From Modicisalibacter sp033446685 (GTDB taxonomy: Bacteria; Pseudomonadota; Gammaproteobacteria; Pseudomonadales; Halomonadaceae): a DNA stretch of 64,000 nt. The first letter of the stretch is position 1. Every line of letters begins with the position of its first letter. Shown here piece by piece: positions 52,426 to 61,268 of this stretch. The notes under the pieces were generated by a model. It saw nothing but the letters and a program-made list of their open reading frames with translations, was not told the DNA's origin and did no database searches. The translations under genes were made by a program, and so were the position numbers. The stretch is taken from the NCBI RefSeq assembly GCF_033446685.1, contig NZ_JAWQLY010000003.1:324099-388098 (forward strand). The letters run 5' to 3'.

Positions 52426-54072
52426 TCAGGGTTCGATGCGGGCGAGTATGGCATCCAGCGGCGCGTCCATCGGCAGCACGCCGTAGACCGGGCTGACGGT
52501 GTCGTCGAGGCGGCTGCGACAGAAGCTGTCGCTGATCTCGCTGGGGGCGTGCTGCAGAAGCAGGGCGGCCTGCAGGCACTGGGCCATGCGCTGGGTCAGC
52601 CAGCGGGCGTTGGCCTCGAGCGATGCACGAGGCTCGCTGAACGACTTCTCAAGCGCTTGCACGGCGCGCGCAAACACCGGCGACAATCCGCGCGCCGCGG
52701 CGAGTTCTTCGCGCAGCGCGTCGAAGCATTCCGGGTGGCGGTCGAACACCCGCAGCACGTCCAGGCAGATCACATTGCCCGAACCCTCCCAGATCGAGTT
52801 GACCGGCGCCTCGCGGTAGAGCCGTGCGAGCGGCGTTTCCTCGACGTAACCGATGCCGCCCAGGCACTCCATGGCTTCGGCCATGAAGCCGGGGCCGCGC
52901 TTGTTGTGCCAGTACTTGCCGAGCGCCGGCAGTAGCCGTGCCAGTGCTTGCTCGTGGTCGTTCTCGGGAGTGTCGAAGGCTCGCGCGGCGCGCATCACCA
53001 GCGCCAGGCTGGCTTCGCTTTCCAGTGCCAGGTCGGCGATCACCCGGCGCATCAGCGGCTGCTCGCCGAGGGTGCGGCCGAAGGCCTGGCGCTGACTGAC
53101 GTGACTCCATGCCTCGAGCAGCGCCTGACGCATCATGCCGGCCGGCGCGGTGGCGGCGTCGAGCCGGGTCTGCTGGACCATTTCGAGAATCGTGGGGATG
53201 CCGCGACCGGGCTCGCCGACCGCTTCGGCATAGGCGTTGCGGTATTCGATCTCCGCCGAGGCGTTGGCGCGGTTGCCGCACTTGTCCTTGAGTCGCTGGA
53301 TCTCGAGCGCGTTGCGCTGGCCGTCGGGCGTGAAGCGGGGCACCAAAAAGCAGCTCAAGCCCTCGTCGGTCTGCGCCAGGGTCAGGAAGGCATCGGACAT
53401 CGGCGCGCTGCAGAACCACTTGTGGCCGGTCAGCCGGTAACCGTCGCTGGTGCGCTCGGCATGCGTGGTGTTGGCGCGAACGTCGCTGCCACCCTGTTTC
53501 TCGGTCATTGCCATGCCCAGGGTGACGGCGGGCTTTTCGCAGGCGGGCACCGCGCGTTCGTCGTAGTCCCAGGCCAGCAGCCGGGCCTGCCATTCATCAT
53601 AGACGCGCGGCTCGCGGCGCAATGTGGGGATCGCCGCGTGGGTCATGGTCAGCGGGCAGCAGAAGCCGGGCTCGGCCTGGGTCAGCAGGTAGAGCGCGGC
53701 GACATGCGCCTGATGGCCGCCGTGATGCTCCTCCTCCCAGGCCACGGCATGCCAGCCGTTGTCGAAGGCCAGATGCATTAGCTCATGGTAGGCGGGGTGG
53801 TAGACGACCTCGTCGAGGCGTCGGCCGTGACGGTCGAACAGCCGCAACTCGGGCGGGTGGCGATTGGCGGCATCGCCCAGCGCCTGGACCTCGCGGCTGC
53901 CCACCGCCGCGCCCAGCGCCTCGAGTCGCCGCGCCACCCAGTCGGGGGCTTCGCGGGCCAGCGCCTCGCGCAACGGTTGGTCGAGCGCGAAAAAATCACG
54001 ATCGCGGGGCGCGGGCGGCTGGTTGTCGACCCGGTGAGTGGCGAGCTGGCTGCGCGGCGCGTGGTCGGTCAT
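52426..54072 (-). CDS. AidB-like acyl-CoA dehydrogenase
   Basis: A 548-residue flavoprotein of the AidB type. GMAMTEKQGGSDVRANTTHAE, HKWFCSAPMSDAFLTLAQT, RLKDKCGNRANAS, MECLGGIGYVEETPLARLYRE and VNSIWEGSGNVICLDVLRV closely match E. coli AidB. The N-terminal domain (to about 180) is also of AidB type. AidB binds DNA and FAD and is part of the adaptive response to alkylation; its enzyme role is unclear. Convergent with the LysE gene. Confidence 0.88.
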   Translation of the reverse strand: MTDHAPRSQLATHRVDNQPPAPRDRDFFALDQPLREALAREAPDWVARRLEALGAAVGSREVQALGDAANRHPPELRLFDRHGRRLDEVVYHPAYHELMHLAFDNGWHAVAWEEEHHGGHQAHVAALYLLTQAEPGFCCPLTMTHAAIPTLRREPRVYDEWQARLLAWDYDERAVPACEKPAVTLGMAMTEKQGGSDVRANTTHAERTSDGYRLTGHKWFCSAPMSDAFLTLAQTDEGLSCFLVPRFTPDGQRNALEIQRLKDKCGNRANASAEIEYRNAYAEAVGEPGRGIPTILEMVQQTRLDAATAPAGMMRQALLEAWSHVSQRQAFGRTLGEQPLMRRVIADLALESEASLALVMRAARAFDTPENDHEQALARLLPALGKYWHNKRGPGFMAEAMECLGGIGYVEETPLARLYREAPVNSIWEGSGNVICLDVLRVFDRHPECFDALREELAAARGLSPVFARAVQALEKSFSEPRASLEANARWLTQRMAQCLQAALLLQHAPSEISDSFCRSRLDDTVSPVYGVLPMDAPLDAILARIEP

Positions 54073-54487
54073 GGCGACCTCCCTTTCTAGTATTCCTCAC
54101 GCAGCCTTCCCCTCGGGGGCGTCGGCTGGTGCCAGACGCGGCGGGGCCGCGTGTCACGGTATAACTGAGCATGGAGTCGGCGCGTGCGGCGGTCAATCAC
54201 GACCATCGGCGAGTGGCGTGGGCATGGGGGCGGGGCTTCGTCGCAGCGGCGACGCACGGCGCCTGGGTCTGAACGACAAGCGTGGCGCGGGAAGCGACCT
54301 CGCAATGCCTGTTTGCGACATCGATGTCGCCGATGAGTGCGTTGCCCCCTGCTTATCCGCAAGAATGAGCTGTAAGGATGTCGCGTTTGGCGTGTATTTT
54401 GACGCAGAGGACGACAGGTACATAACAATCACAACAGGCCCCCGAGGTATGACCGAGGGGCGGACCCCGTGGAAGAGGAGATTGCAG
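54073..54487. promoter_or_regulatory. Intergenic region before gbdR with perfect palindrome
   Basis: No gene was recognised in these 415 bases. They hold a perfect 16-base palindrome GCGACATCGATGTCGC (54315-54330), 158 bases before the regulator start, with a further GATGTCGCG downstream. It is a candidate operator of the divergent pair. Confidence 0.4.
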
Positions 54488-55630
54488 ATGGCATCTTCCC
54501 AGGCTGTAAATGCATCGTCGGCGGCCTCGCGGGCCGTTGTCCCCCAGACGCTGGGCTTTTTGTTACTGGAAAACTTCACCCTGATCTCGCTGGCCTCGGC
54601 CATCGAGCCGCTGCGCATGGCCAACCAGCTGGCCGGTCGCGAGCTCTACCGCTGGTACACCTTGAGCCACAACGGCGAGCCGGTGCGGGCCAGCGACGGT
54701 TTGCAGATCACCCCCGACGCGGCGACGCATATCCCGCTGTCGCTCGATTGGGTGGTGGTTTGTGGCGGAGTCGCACCGCATCGCGGCGTGACCCGCGAGC
54801 ACATCGCCTGGTTGCAGGCCCAGTCGCGGCTCTCGCGGCGGTTGGGCTCGGTCTGCACCGGTAGCTGGGCGCTGGCCAAGGCCGGGCTGCTCGATGGCTA
54901 CGAGACCAGTATCCACTGGGAGTGCCTGGCGGCGATGCAGGAAGCGTTCCCGCGGGTGCCGTTGTCGACCCGGCTGTTCTCGATCGACCGCGACCGCTTC
55001 ACCGCCTCGGGCGGCACCGCGCCGCTCGACATGATGCTCAACCTGATCGGCCGCGACCACGGCCGCGAGCTGGCTGCCGGCATCTCCGAGATGTTCATCT
55101 ACGACCGGGTGCGCAACGAGCAGGACCAGCAGCGGGTGCCGCTCAAGCACGTGCTGGGCACCACCCAGCCCAAGCTGCTGGAGATCGTCGCGCTGATGGA
55201 GGCCAACCTCGAGGAGCCCATCGGCCTCGACGAGCTGGCCAGCTACGTCGACGTCTCGCGGCGTCAGCTCGAGCGGCTGTTCCAGAAATATCTCAACTGC
55301 TCGCCGTCGCGCTACTACCTCAAGCTGCGCCTGACCCGGGCGCGCCAACTGCTCAAGCAGACGGCGCTGTCGATCATCGAGGTCGCCTCGGCCTGCGGTT
55401 TCGTGTCCACGCCGCACTTCTCCAAGTGCTACCGCGAGTATTTCGGCATCCCCCCCCGCGACGAGCGAAACGGCATCGACTCCCGCCAGGTGCGCGATAC
55501 CCCGGGCGGGCACGAGCCACGTGTGCGCATGACCCTCTCGGCGCCCCCCTCCGAGCCGATGTCGAGCGCGGTGGTGGCGCTGGCCCAGGCCCAGGGCGAG
55601 CCGACCTACGCCAGCGTGACGTTGCGCTAG
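54488..55630 (+). CDS. gbdR: GbdR-type AraC-family regulator
   Basis: A 380-residue regulator with an N-terminal glutamine-amidotransferase-like (DJ-1/PfpI) domain (TLGFLLLENFTLISLASAIE, SVCTGSWALAKAGLLDGY) and a C-terminal AraC helix-turn-helix pair (ASYVDVSRRQLERLFQKYL, SIIEVASACGFVSTPHFSK). Whole stretches match P. aeruginosa GbdR, which activates glycine betaine and dimethylglycine breakdown. A halophile that uses betaine as osmolyte fits this. The ATG at 54488 has GAGGAG upstream. No betaine genes lie beside it. Confidence 0.85.
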   Translation: MASSQAVNASSAASRAVVPQTLGFLLLENFTLISLASAIEPLRMANQLAGRELYRWYTLSHNGEPVRASDGLQITPDAATHIPLSLDWVVVCGGVAPHRGVTREHIAWLQAQSRLSRRLGSVCTGSWALAKAGLLDGYETSIHWECLAAMQEAFPRVPLSTRLFSIDRDRFTASGGTAPLDMMLNLIGRDHGRELAAGISEMFIYDRVRNEQDQQRVPLKHVLGTTQPKLLEIVALMEANLEEPIGLDELASYVDVSRRQLERLFQKYLNCSPSRYYLKLRLTRARQLLKQTALSIIEVASACGFVSTPHFSKCYREYFGIPPRDERNGIDSRQVRDTPGGHEPRVRMTLSAPPSEPMSSAVVALAQAQGEPTYASVTLR

Positions 55631-55757
55631 CGAGACACGAAAGCGCGCCGGCCCGACAATCGTCGGGTCGGCGCCTTGCGTTTGCCGCCCATCCGTCGCC
55701 GTGGTGCCTTGTGTTGTTATACTCGCCGGGTCTTCGCACGCAAGGGATCGCCATCGC

Positions 55758-56462
55758 ATGTCTCACCCCTGGTCACGCAGGCTGCTGCGCTATTTGTTGC
55801 TGGGTATCGCCGCGTTCGTCCTCGCCTCGCTGGCCCTGGTGATGTTCTTTCGCGTGGTGCCGGTGTTCGGCTCGATGGTGATGGTCGAACGCAAGGTGGA
55901 GTCGTGGATTAGTGGCGAGTCATTGAATATCCGCCAGGCCTGGATGCCCTGGGAAAGGCTATCGGATCACGCCAAGCTGGCGGTGATCGCCGCCGAGGAC
56001 CAGAGGTTTCCCGACCACCACGGCTTCGACTTCGCTCAGATGCGCCAGGCGATCGCCGCCTGGCAGGCCGGTGACAGCCTGCGCGGGGCGAGTACCATCA
56101 GCCAGCAGACCGCCAAGAACCTGTTCCTGTGGACGGGCCGCGACTGGCTGCGCAAGGGGCTGGAAGCCTGGTTCACCGTGCTCATCGAGACACTGTGGCC
56201 CAAGGAGCGCATCCTCGAGGTGTATCTCAATATCGTCGAGTGGGATAGCGGGGTGTTCGGCCTGGAGGCGGCCGCCCAGCACTATTTCGGTGTCTCCGCC
56301 GACCAGCTCAGCGTCGCCCAGGCCAGCCGGCTGGCGGCCATCCTGCCCAATCCGCGAGAGCGCAGCGCCGCCCGGCCGTCCTCGCAAACGCTTCAGCGCA
56401 GTCAGTGGATCCAGCGGCAGATGCGCCAGCTCGGCGGCACGGCCTACCTCGAGCGGCTGTGA
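55758..56462 (+). CDS. mtgA: Monofunctional peptidoglycan glycosyltransferase
   Basis: A 234-residue inner-membrane enzyme with an N-terminal helix (about residues 9-32) and a GT51 domain. VIAAEDQRFPDHHGFD carries the catalytic glutamate, and GASTISQQTAKNLFLW and KERILEVYLNIVEW follow. It polymerises lipid II without a transpeptidase domain. The ATG at 55758 gives the expected short cytoplasmic start. Confidence 0.93.
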   Translation: MSHPWSRRLLRYLLLGIAAFVLASLALVMFFRVVPVFGSMVMVERKVESWISGESLNIRQAWMPWERLSDHAKLAVIAAEDQRFPDHHGFDFAQMRQAIAAWQAGDSLRGASTISQQTAKNLFLWTGRDWLRKGLEAWFTVLIETLWPKERILEVYLNIVEWDSGVFGLEAAAQHYFGVSADQLSVAQASRLAAILPNPRERSAARPSSQTLQRSQWIQRQMRQLGGTAYLERL

Positions 56463-56586
56463 ATTCCCGCCCGGCGACTGCGGACTCATACGTCTAGGGT
56501 GATCGTGGCATGCCGGGATTGGTATTGGCACGCTCGCAGCGCCCCCGGTAAGGTGATCGGCAATTTTACTGCTGAGGTACCTTGCG

Positions 56587-57516
56587 ATGACTCCCTTGAA
56601 GATCGGCATCGTCGGCGTGGGCAAGATCGCCCGCGACCAGCACCTGCCCGCCCTCGAAGCCAATTCCGATTACCAGCTGGCGGCCATCGCCAGCCGCAAC
56701 GCGGCATTGTCGGGTGTCGCCAACTTCCTGTCGCTGGAGGCGATGCTCGAGGCGATGCCCGAGCTCGATGCGGTGTCGCTGTGCGCGCCGCCCACCGTGC
56801 GCTACGCCCAGGCCAAGCAGGCGCTGGCCGCCGGCAAGCACGTGATGCTCGAGAAACCCCCCGGGGCCACGCTCAGCGAGGTCGAGGATCTGGCCCGCCA
56901 GGCTCGGGCGGCCGGGCGCACGCTGTTCGCCACCTGGCATTCGCGGCATGCGCCGGGTGTGGCGCCGGCCCGCGACTGGCTGGCCGGGCGCACGATCCGC
57001 GGCGTGACGATCGAATGGAAGGAAGACGTGCGCGTATGGCATCCCGGCCAGGCATGGATCTTCGAGCCCGGCGGCATGGGCGTGTTCGATCCCGGCATCA
57101 ACGCGCTGTCGATCGTCACCGCCATCCTGCCGCGGGCATTCCACCTGCGCGAGGCGACGCTGCAGGTACCGGAAAATCGCCAGGCGCCGATCGCCGCGCA
57201 ACTGAGCTTCAGCGACGCCGACGAGACGCCGATCCAGGCCGATTTCGATTTCCGTCAGACCGGGCCGCAGACCTGGGATATTCATGTCGATACCGATGTC
57301 GGCCGGCTGAGTCTGTGCAAGGGCGGCAGCGAGTTGTACATCGACGGCGAACGCCAGCCCACCGGCGAGGAGCAGGAGTACCCGGGGCTCTACGCGCGCT
57401 TCGCCGAGCTTATCGCCAGCGGCGAGTCGGACGTCGACGTCGCGCCGCTGCGCCACGTCGCCGACGCCTTCCTGCTCGGCCGGCGCGAGTCGGTCGAGGC
57501 GTTCCACGACGATTGA
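56587..57516 (+). CDS. L-arabinose (or galactose) 1-dehydrogenase-like oxidoreductase
   Basis: A 309-residue Gfo/Idh/MocA-family enzyme. The nucleotide loop is GIVGVGKIARDQH, then VMLEKPPGATL and the active-site stretch WKEDVRVWHPGQ, EPGGMGVFDPGINALSI. These features, with Asp and Asn in DPGIN, agree with Azospirillum L-arabinose 1-dehydrogenase, which oxidises the sugar to its lactone. D-galactose is an alternative substrate. It is at the start of the arabinose cluster, convergent with the LysR gene. Confidence 0.84.
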   Translation: MTPLKIGIVGVGKIARDQHLPALEANSDYQLAAIASRNAALSGVANFLSLEAMLEAMPELDAVSLCAPPTVRYAQAKQALAAGKHVMLEKPPGATLSEVEDLARQARAAGRTLFATWHSRHAPGVAPARDWLAGRTIRGVTIEWKEDVRVWHPGQAWIFEPGGMGVFDPGINALSIVTAILPRAFHLREATLQVPENRQAPIAAQLSFSDADETPIQADFDFRQTGPQTWDIHVDTDVGRLSLCKGGSELYIDGERQPTGEEQEYPGLYARFAELIASGESDVDVAPLRHVADAFLLGRRESVEAFHDD

Positions 57517-57553
57517 ATCGCTCGGCCTGAAGGGGCCCTCGCTCGACGATTTA

Positions 57554-58528
57554 TCAGGCCGAGCCTAGGCGGTGCTGGTGGGCGATCAGTTCGCGCAGGG
57601 TGCTCATCAAGGCTCCGGCGCCGGGCGACAGGCGCTGCTTGCGCAGGCTCACCAGGCCGTAGGGCTGGACGCTCAGCGACTCGCTGAACGGCAACAGGCG
57701 AAAGCGTTGCGGGGCGCACAGCAGGTCGGCGACCTGGCGCGACGTCACGGTCAGGGTGTCGGACTTGGCGACCAGCGCCAGCGATACCAGAACGTCCGGC
57801 GTGTCGATGATCTGCCCCGGCGGCAACAGGCCGTGCTGGAGCAGCAGGTGATCGACACGCTGGCGCATCAGCGCGCCGCTGGGCTGCAGCGACCAGGGAT
57901 AGGCGGCCATGTCGGCCAGGTCGGGCATCGCCACGCCGGCCAGCGGGTGTCCCGCGCGGCACACGAAGCAGATCTCCTCCTCGCCGATCTCCTCGAACAC
58001 GAACTGTTCGGCGGGGAAGCCTTCGGGAATGCGGGTGATGGCGAAGTCGAACTCGCCCTCCATCAGCCGGGGAATTAACGATTTGCTGACGTCGACATCG
58101 ACGCTCACCTTGAGCCCGGGCAGCTCGCGGTGAACCCGCTCGATGGCGCTGGTGAGGATCGTCACCGCCGGAGCCATCACCGTGCCCACCGAGACCACGC
58201 CGGCATTGCCCTCGCGCAGGGCATTGAGTTCCTCGCCGGCATGATGGAGTTCGGAAAGGATGCTGCGGGCGTGACGAATCACGATCTCGCCGTACCAATT
58301 GGGCGTGACGCCGCGTGAGTGACGCTCGAATAGCGTGACGCCGAGCTGGCACTCGAGATCGCCGAGCAGCTTGGACGCCGCCGGTTGGCTTATCGCCAGG
58401 CTGGCCGCGGCACGGTGCAGGTTGCGATGTTCCTCCAGGGCCAGGAACAGCTGCAGATGGCGTAACTTTAGTCTTACGCGAAGAAACCAATCCGGCGCGA
58501 GTGTTCCCCTGCTATCCCGTTCTTTCAT
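57554..58528 (-). CDS. LysR-family regulator of the arabinose cluster
   Basis: A 324-residue LysR regulator. The N-terminal helix-turn-helix (LRHLQLFLALEEHRNLHRAAASLAISQPAASKLL) follows a short extra start, and a LysR substrate domain follows. It resembles the GbpR type that controls sugar-binding and oxidation genes. It is divergent from the exported epimerase gene; the shared 115-base space contains a GATAAC-N6-GATAT motif also found before araF. Confidence 0.86.
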   Translation of the reverse strand: MKERDSRGTLAPDWFLRVRLKLRHLQLFLALEEHRNLHRAAASLAISQPAASKLLGDLECQLGVTLFERHSRGVTPNWYGEIVIRHARSILSELHHAGEELNALREGNAGVVSVGTVMAPAVTILTSAIERVHRELPGLKVSVDVDVSKSLIPRLMEGEFDFAITRIPEGFPAEQFVFEEIGEEEICFVCRAGHPLAGVAMPDLADMAAYPWSLQPSGALMRQRVDHLLLQHGLLPPGQIIDTPDVLVSLALVAKSDTLTVTSRQVADLLCAPQRFRLLPFSESLSVQPYGLVSLRKQRLSPGAGALMSTLRELIAHQHRLGSA

Positions 58529-58532
58529 AGCC

Positions 58533-58549
58533 GATAACTTTTTTGATAT
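58533..58549 (+). promoter_or_regulatory. GATAAC-N6-GATAT motif, copy 1
   Basis: GATAAC (58533-58538), six T, GATAT (58545-58549), lying 5 bases outside the LysR start and 95 bases before the epimerase start. It can also be read as GATA-N10-TATC, a dyad in the size range of LysR sites. A second copy lies before araF. Confidence 0.5.
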
Positions 58550-58643
58550 CTATTGTGTGAAGCGCATTATTAGCTGCCCTTTTTCCCGCTGTCTAACCTG
58601 CGATGGCAACGACAACAATATCCACGGGAAAGGAGCATCCTGT

Positions 58644-59891
58644 ATGCCTCGGATCACTCATCATCGACATCACGGCCAGTACCTGTTGCTAAGCGCCTGC
58701 CTGGCCGCCGCGCTGCCCGGCCTGGCATCGGCCGGCGACACCGCCAAACAGGAGGGCAGCGGTTCGACGAAGCAAAGCGCTGCCCTGGAAGGTGTCGAGA
58801 AATCGTCCTTCGGCAAGTTGCCGGACGGCCGTCAGGTGGATGCCTATCGGATCAGCAACGACAACGGCATCGAAATGCGCGTGATCACTTATGGCGGCAT
58901 CATCGTCTCGCTGCGCACGCCCGACGTGCAGGGCAACATGGACGACATCGTGCTCGGCTTCGACTCGCTGGATAAATATCTGTCCGATACCTATCAGCAG
59001 GTCAATCCCTATTTCGGCGCGCTGATCGGCCGCTACGGCAATCGCATCGCCGGCGGTCAATTCACGCTGAACGGCGAGACCCATGAGCTGGCGACCAACG
59101 ATGGCGACAACCATCTTCATGGCGGCGACAAGGGCTTCAATCAGCGGCTCTGGCAGGCCGAGCCGTTCTCCAACGAGCAGGGCGCGGGGGTCACCCTGAG
59201 CTATACCAGCGCCGATGGCGAAGAGGGTTACCCGGGGCGCCTGGAGACCCGAGTGACCTACACGCTGACCGATGACGACGCCTTGCAGATCGACTATCAC
59301 GCCACCACCACCGAGGCGACGCCGGTCAATCTCACCCAGCACAGTTACTTCAACCTGGATGGCGAGGGCAACGAAAGCATTCTCGATCACCTGCTGATGA
59401 TCAATGCCGAGGCCTTCACGCCGATCGACGAGTCGCTGATTCCCACCGGCGAGATCCGTCCCGTGGCGGACACGCCGTTCGACTTCACCGAGCTTACGGC
59501 GATTGGTGCGCGCATCGACAAGGACAACCAACAGCTCAAGTTCGCCAAGGGCTACGATCACAACTTCGTGCTCAAGCGTGAATCGCCCCAGAGCGAAGAG
59601 CTGGTGCTCGCCGCCCGCGTCTGGGAGCCCGACTCGGGAAGGGTGCTCGAGGTAGCCACCAGCGAGCCGGGGATACAGTTTTATTCGGGCAATTTCCTGG
59701 CCGGCAAACTGACCGGCAAGAGCGGTCAACCCTACGTTCATCGCAGCGGCTTTGCGCTGGAAACCCAGCACTTCCCCGACTCGCCCAACCACCCCGACTT
59801 TCCGTCGACGATTCTCCGGCCGGGCGAGACCTATCAGTCGCAGACCGTCTATCGCTTTTCGACCGCCGAGTCGCCTGACGCGTTGAAATGA
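58644..59891 (+). CDS. Exported aldose 1-epimerase (mutarotase)
   Basis: A 415-residue GalM-family enzyme with a Sec signal (cleavage near ALPGLASAGD) and a charged linker before the domain (from about residue 55, FGKLPDGRQVDAYRI). Catalytic marks are NGDNHLHGG-like NDGDNHLHGG, NLTQHSYFNL with the general acid histidine and GFALETQHFPDSPN with the general base glutamate. It interconverts sugar anomers in the periplasm. The ATG has AAGGAG 8 bases upstream. It is followed by a terminator and then araFGH. Confidence 0.9.
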   Translation: MPRITHHRHHGQYLLLSACLAAALPGLASAGDTAKQEGSGSTKQSAALEGVEKSSFGKLPDGRQVDAYRISNDNGIEMRVITYGGIIVSLRTPDVQGNMDDIVLGFDSLDKYLSDTYQQVNPYFGALIGRYGNRIAGGQFTLNGETHELATNDGDNHLHGGDKGFNQRLWQAEPFSNEQGAGVTLSYTSADGEEGYPGRLETRVTYTLTDDDALQIDYHATTTEATPVNLTQHSYFNLDGEGNESILDHLLMINAEAFTPIDESLIPTGEIRPVADTPFDFTELTAIGARIDKDNQQLKFAKGYDHNFVLKRESPQSEELVLAARVWEPDSGRVLEVATSEPGIQFYSGNFLAGKLTGKSGQPYVHRSGFALETQHFPDSPNHPDFPSTILRPGETYQSQTVYRFSTAESPDALK

Positions 59892-59910
59892 CGCCGCAGT
59901 GAGCAAACCG

Positions 59911-59937
59911 AAAAGCCGCCAACCGGGCGGCTTTTCT
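59911..59937 (+). terminator. Terminator after the epimerase gene
   Basis: AAAAGCCGCC pairs with GGCGGCTTTT around a short loop, followed by CTTCG. It lies 20 bases after the stop. Confidence 0.8.
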
Positions 59938-60065
59938 TCGTTACACGGGCAAGGTGGCGGCGCTGGTTGCAAGCGACTTTAGTCGCAACGAGCCTGACAT
60001 TAGTCGTAGGCATTGACGCGCTGGCGCTGACGCAAGGCGCAACTGACCAAGCCTGCTTACCATGC

Positions 60066-60082
60066 GATAACCAAAACGATAT
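60066..60082 (+). promoter_or_regulatory. GATAAC-N6-GATAT motif, copy 2, before araF
   Basis: GATAAC (60066-60071), CAAAAC, GATAT (60078-60082), 131 bases before the araF ATG and in the same orientation as copy 1. A separate dyad GCGACT-TT-AGTCGC (59973-59986) lies further upstream. Confidence 0.5.
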
Positions 60083-60212
60083 TCCCCTGGCGAGCAACGC
60101 GTATTAGCCGCCTCCCGGTGAGCTGACTAACTTCACTTCGTGCTCGTAGGGTCGGTCGCCGCGTCGTCCGATCACAACAACAAAATCTGTGCCCCCAGGG
60201 CAGGAGAACCGA

Positions 60213-61208
60213 ATGTCATTCACTCATACGCTATCACGCCTTGCGCTGGGTGCCGGTCTGGCGCTGAGCGCGTTCACGTTGGCGCAGGCCGCCGACGACG
60301 AGGTCAAGATCGGTTTCATCGTCAAGAAGCCGGAGCAGGCCTGGTTCATCAACGAACAGCAAGCCGCCACCAACCTCGGTGAGGAAAAGGGCTTCGAGGT
60401 GGTGCGCCTGTCCGGCGAGGATGGCCAGCAGGTACTCAGCGCCATCGACAACCTCAACTCGCAGGGCGCTCAGGGCTTCGTCATCTGCCCGCCCGACGTG
60501 CGCCTGGGGCCAGCGATCATGAACCGCGCCGAGCAGTACGGCATGAAGGTGGTCACCGTCGACGACCGTTTCGTGGGTGCCGACGGCGAGCCGATGGAGG
60601 ACGTGCCGCACCTGGGCATGTCGGGCTACAAGATCGGCCAGCAGGTGGGCAACGCCATCGCCGCGGAGATGAAAAAGCGTGGCTGGGACCCGGAGAACGT
60701 CGCCGCGCTGCGCATCACCAACTATGAGCTGCCCACCGCCAAGGAGCGCACCGACGGGGCCACCGATGCGCTGCTCGAGTCCGGCTTCAAGAAGGACAAC
60801 ATCTTCGATGCGCCGCAGCAGAACACCGATACCAGCAGCGCCTTCGCCGCGGCATCGCCGGTACTGTCCAAGAACGGCGATTTCGAGCATTGGGTGATCT
60901 ACGCGCTCAACGAGGAGAGCGTGCTGGGTGGCGTGCGCGCCAGTGAGCAGTACGGGCTGACCGCCGACCAGGTGATCGGCGTCGGCATCAACGGCTCGGG
61001 GGCGGCCTTCGCCGAGTTCTCCCGCGAGAAGCCTACCGGTTTCCACGGCACCGTGGCGGTGAGCTCGACCATGCACGGCAGTCAGAGTGCCGACAACCTC
61101 TACACCTGGATCACCGAAGGCGAGAAGCCGCCGGCCAACACCGAAACCACCGGCACGCTGATGACCCGCGACAACTGGGAGCAGGTTCGTAAGGACCTGA
61201 ATCTCTGA
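60213..61208 (+). CDS. araF: L-arabinose ABC transporter, periplasmic binding protein
   Basis: A 331-residue exported sugar-binding protein: signal ending ALAQAA, then VKIGFIVKKPEQAWF, GFVICPPDVRLGPAI and VIGVGINGSGAAFAEF. These match AraF of E. coli along the length. CAGGAG precedes the ATG at 60213. It delivers L-arabinose (perhaps also galactose or fucose) to AraG/AraH and is the first gene of araFGH. Confidence 0.9.
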   Translation: MSFTHTLSRLALGAGLALSAFTLAQAADDEVKIGFIVKKPEQAWFINEQQAATNLGEEKGFEVVRLSGEDGQQVLSAIDNLNSQGAQGFVICPPDVRLGPAIMNRAEQYGMKVVTVDDRFVGADGEPMEDVPHLGMSGYKIGQQVGNAIAAEMKKRGWDPENVAALRITNYELPTAKERTDGATDALLESGFKKDNIFDAPQQNTDTSSAFAAASPVLSKNGDFEHWVIYALNEESVLGGVRASEQYGLTADQVIGVGINGSGAAFAEFSREKPTGFHGTVAVSSTMHGSQSADNLYTWITEGEKPPANTETTGTLMTRDNWEQVRKDLNL

Positions 61209-61268
61209 GTCGCCCGGCCCATGACGAACACGTCATGGGCCCTGTTCGTCCCTTCGGAGTCCAGACCC

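Noticed and set aside
58335..58643. N-terminal extension of the exported epimerase
   Set aside because: It overlaps the LysR gene and would hide a clear signal peptide and AAGGAG-preceded ATG at 58644.
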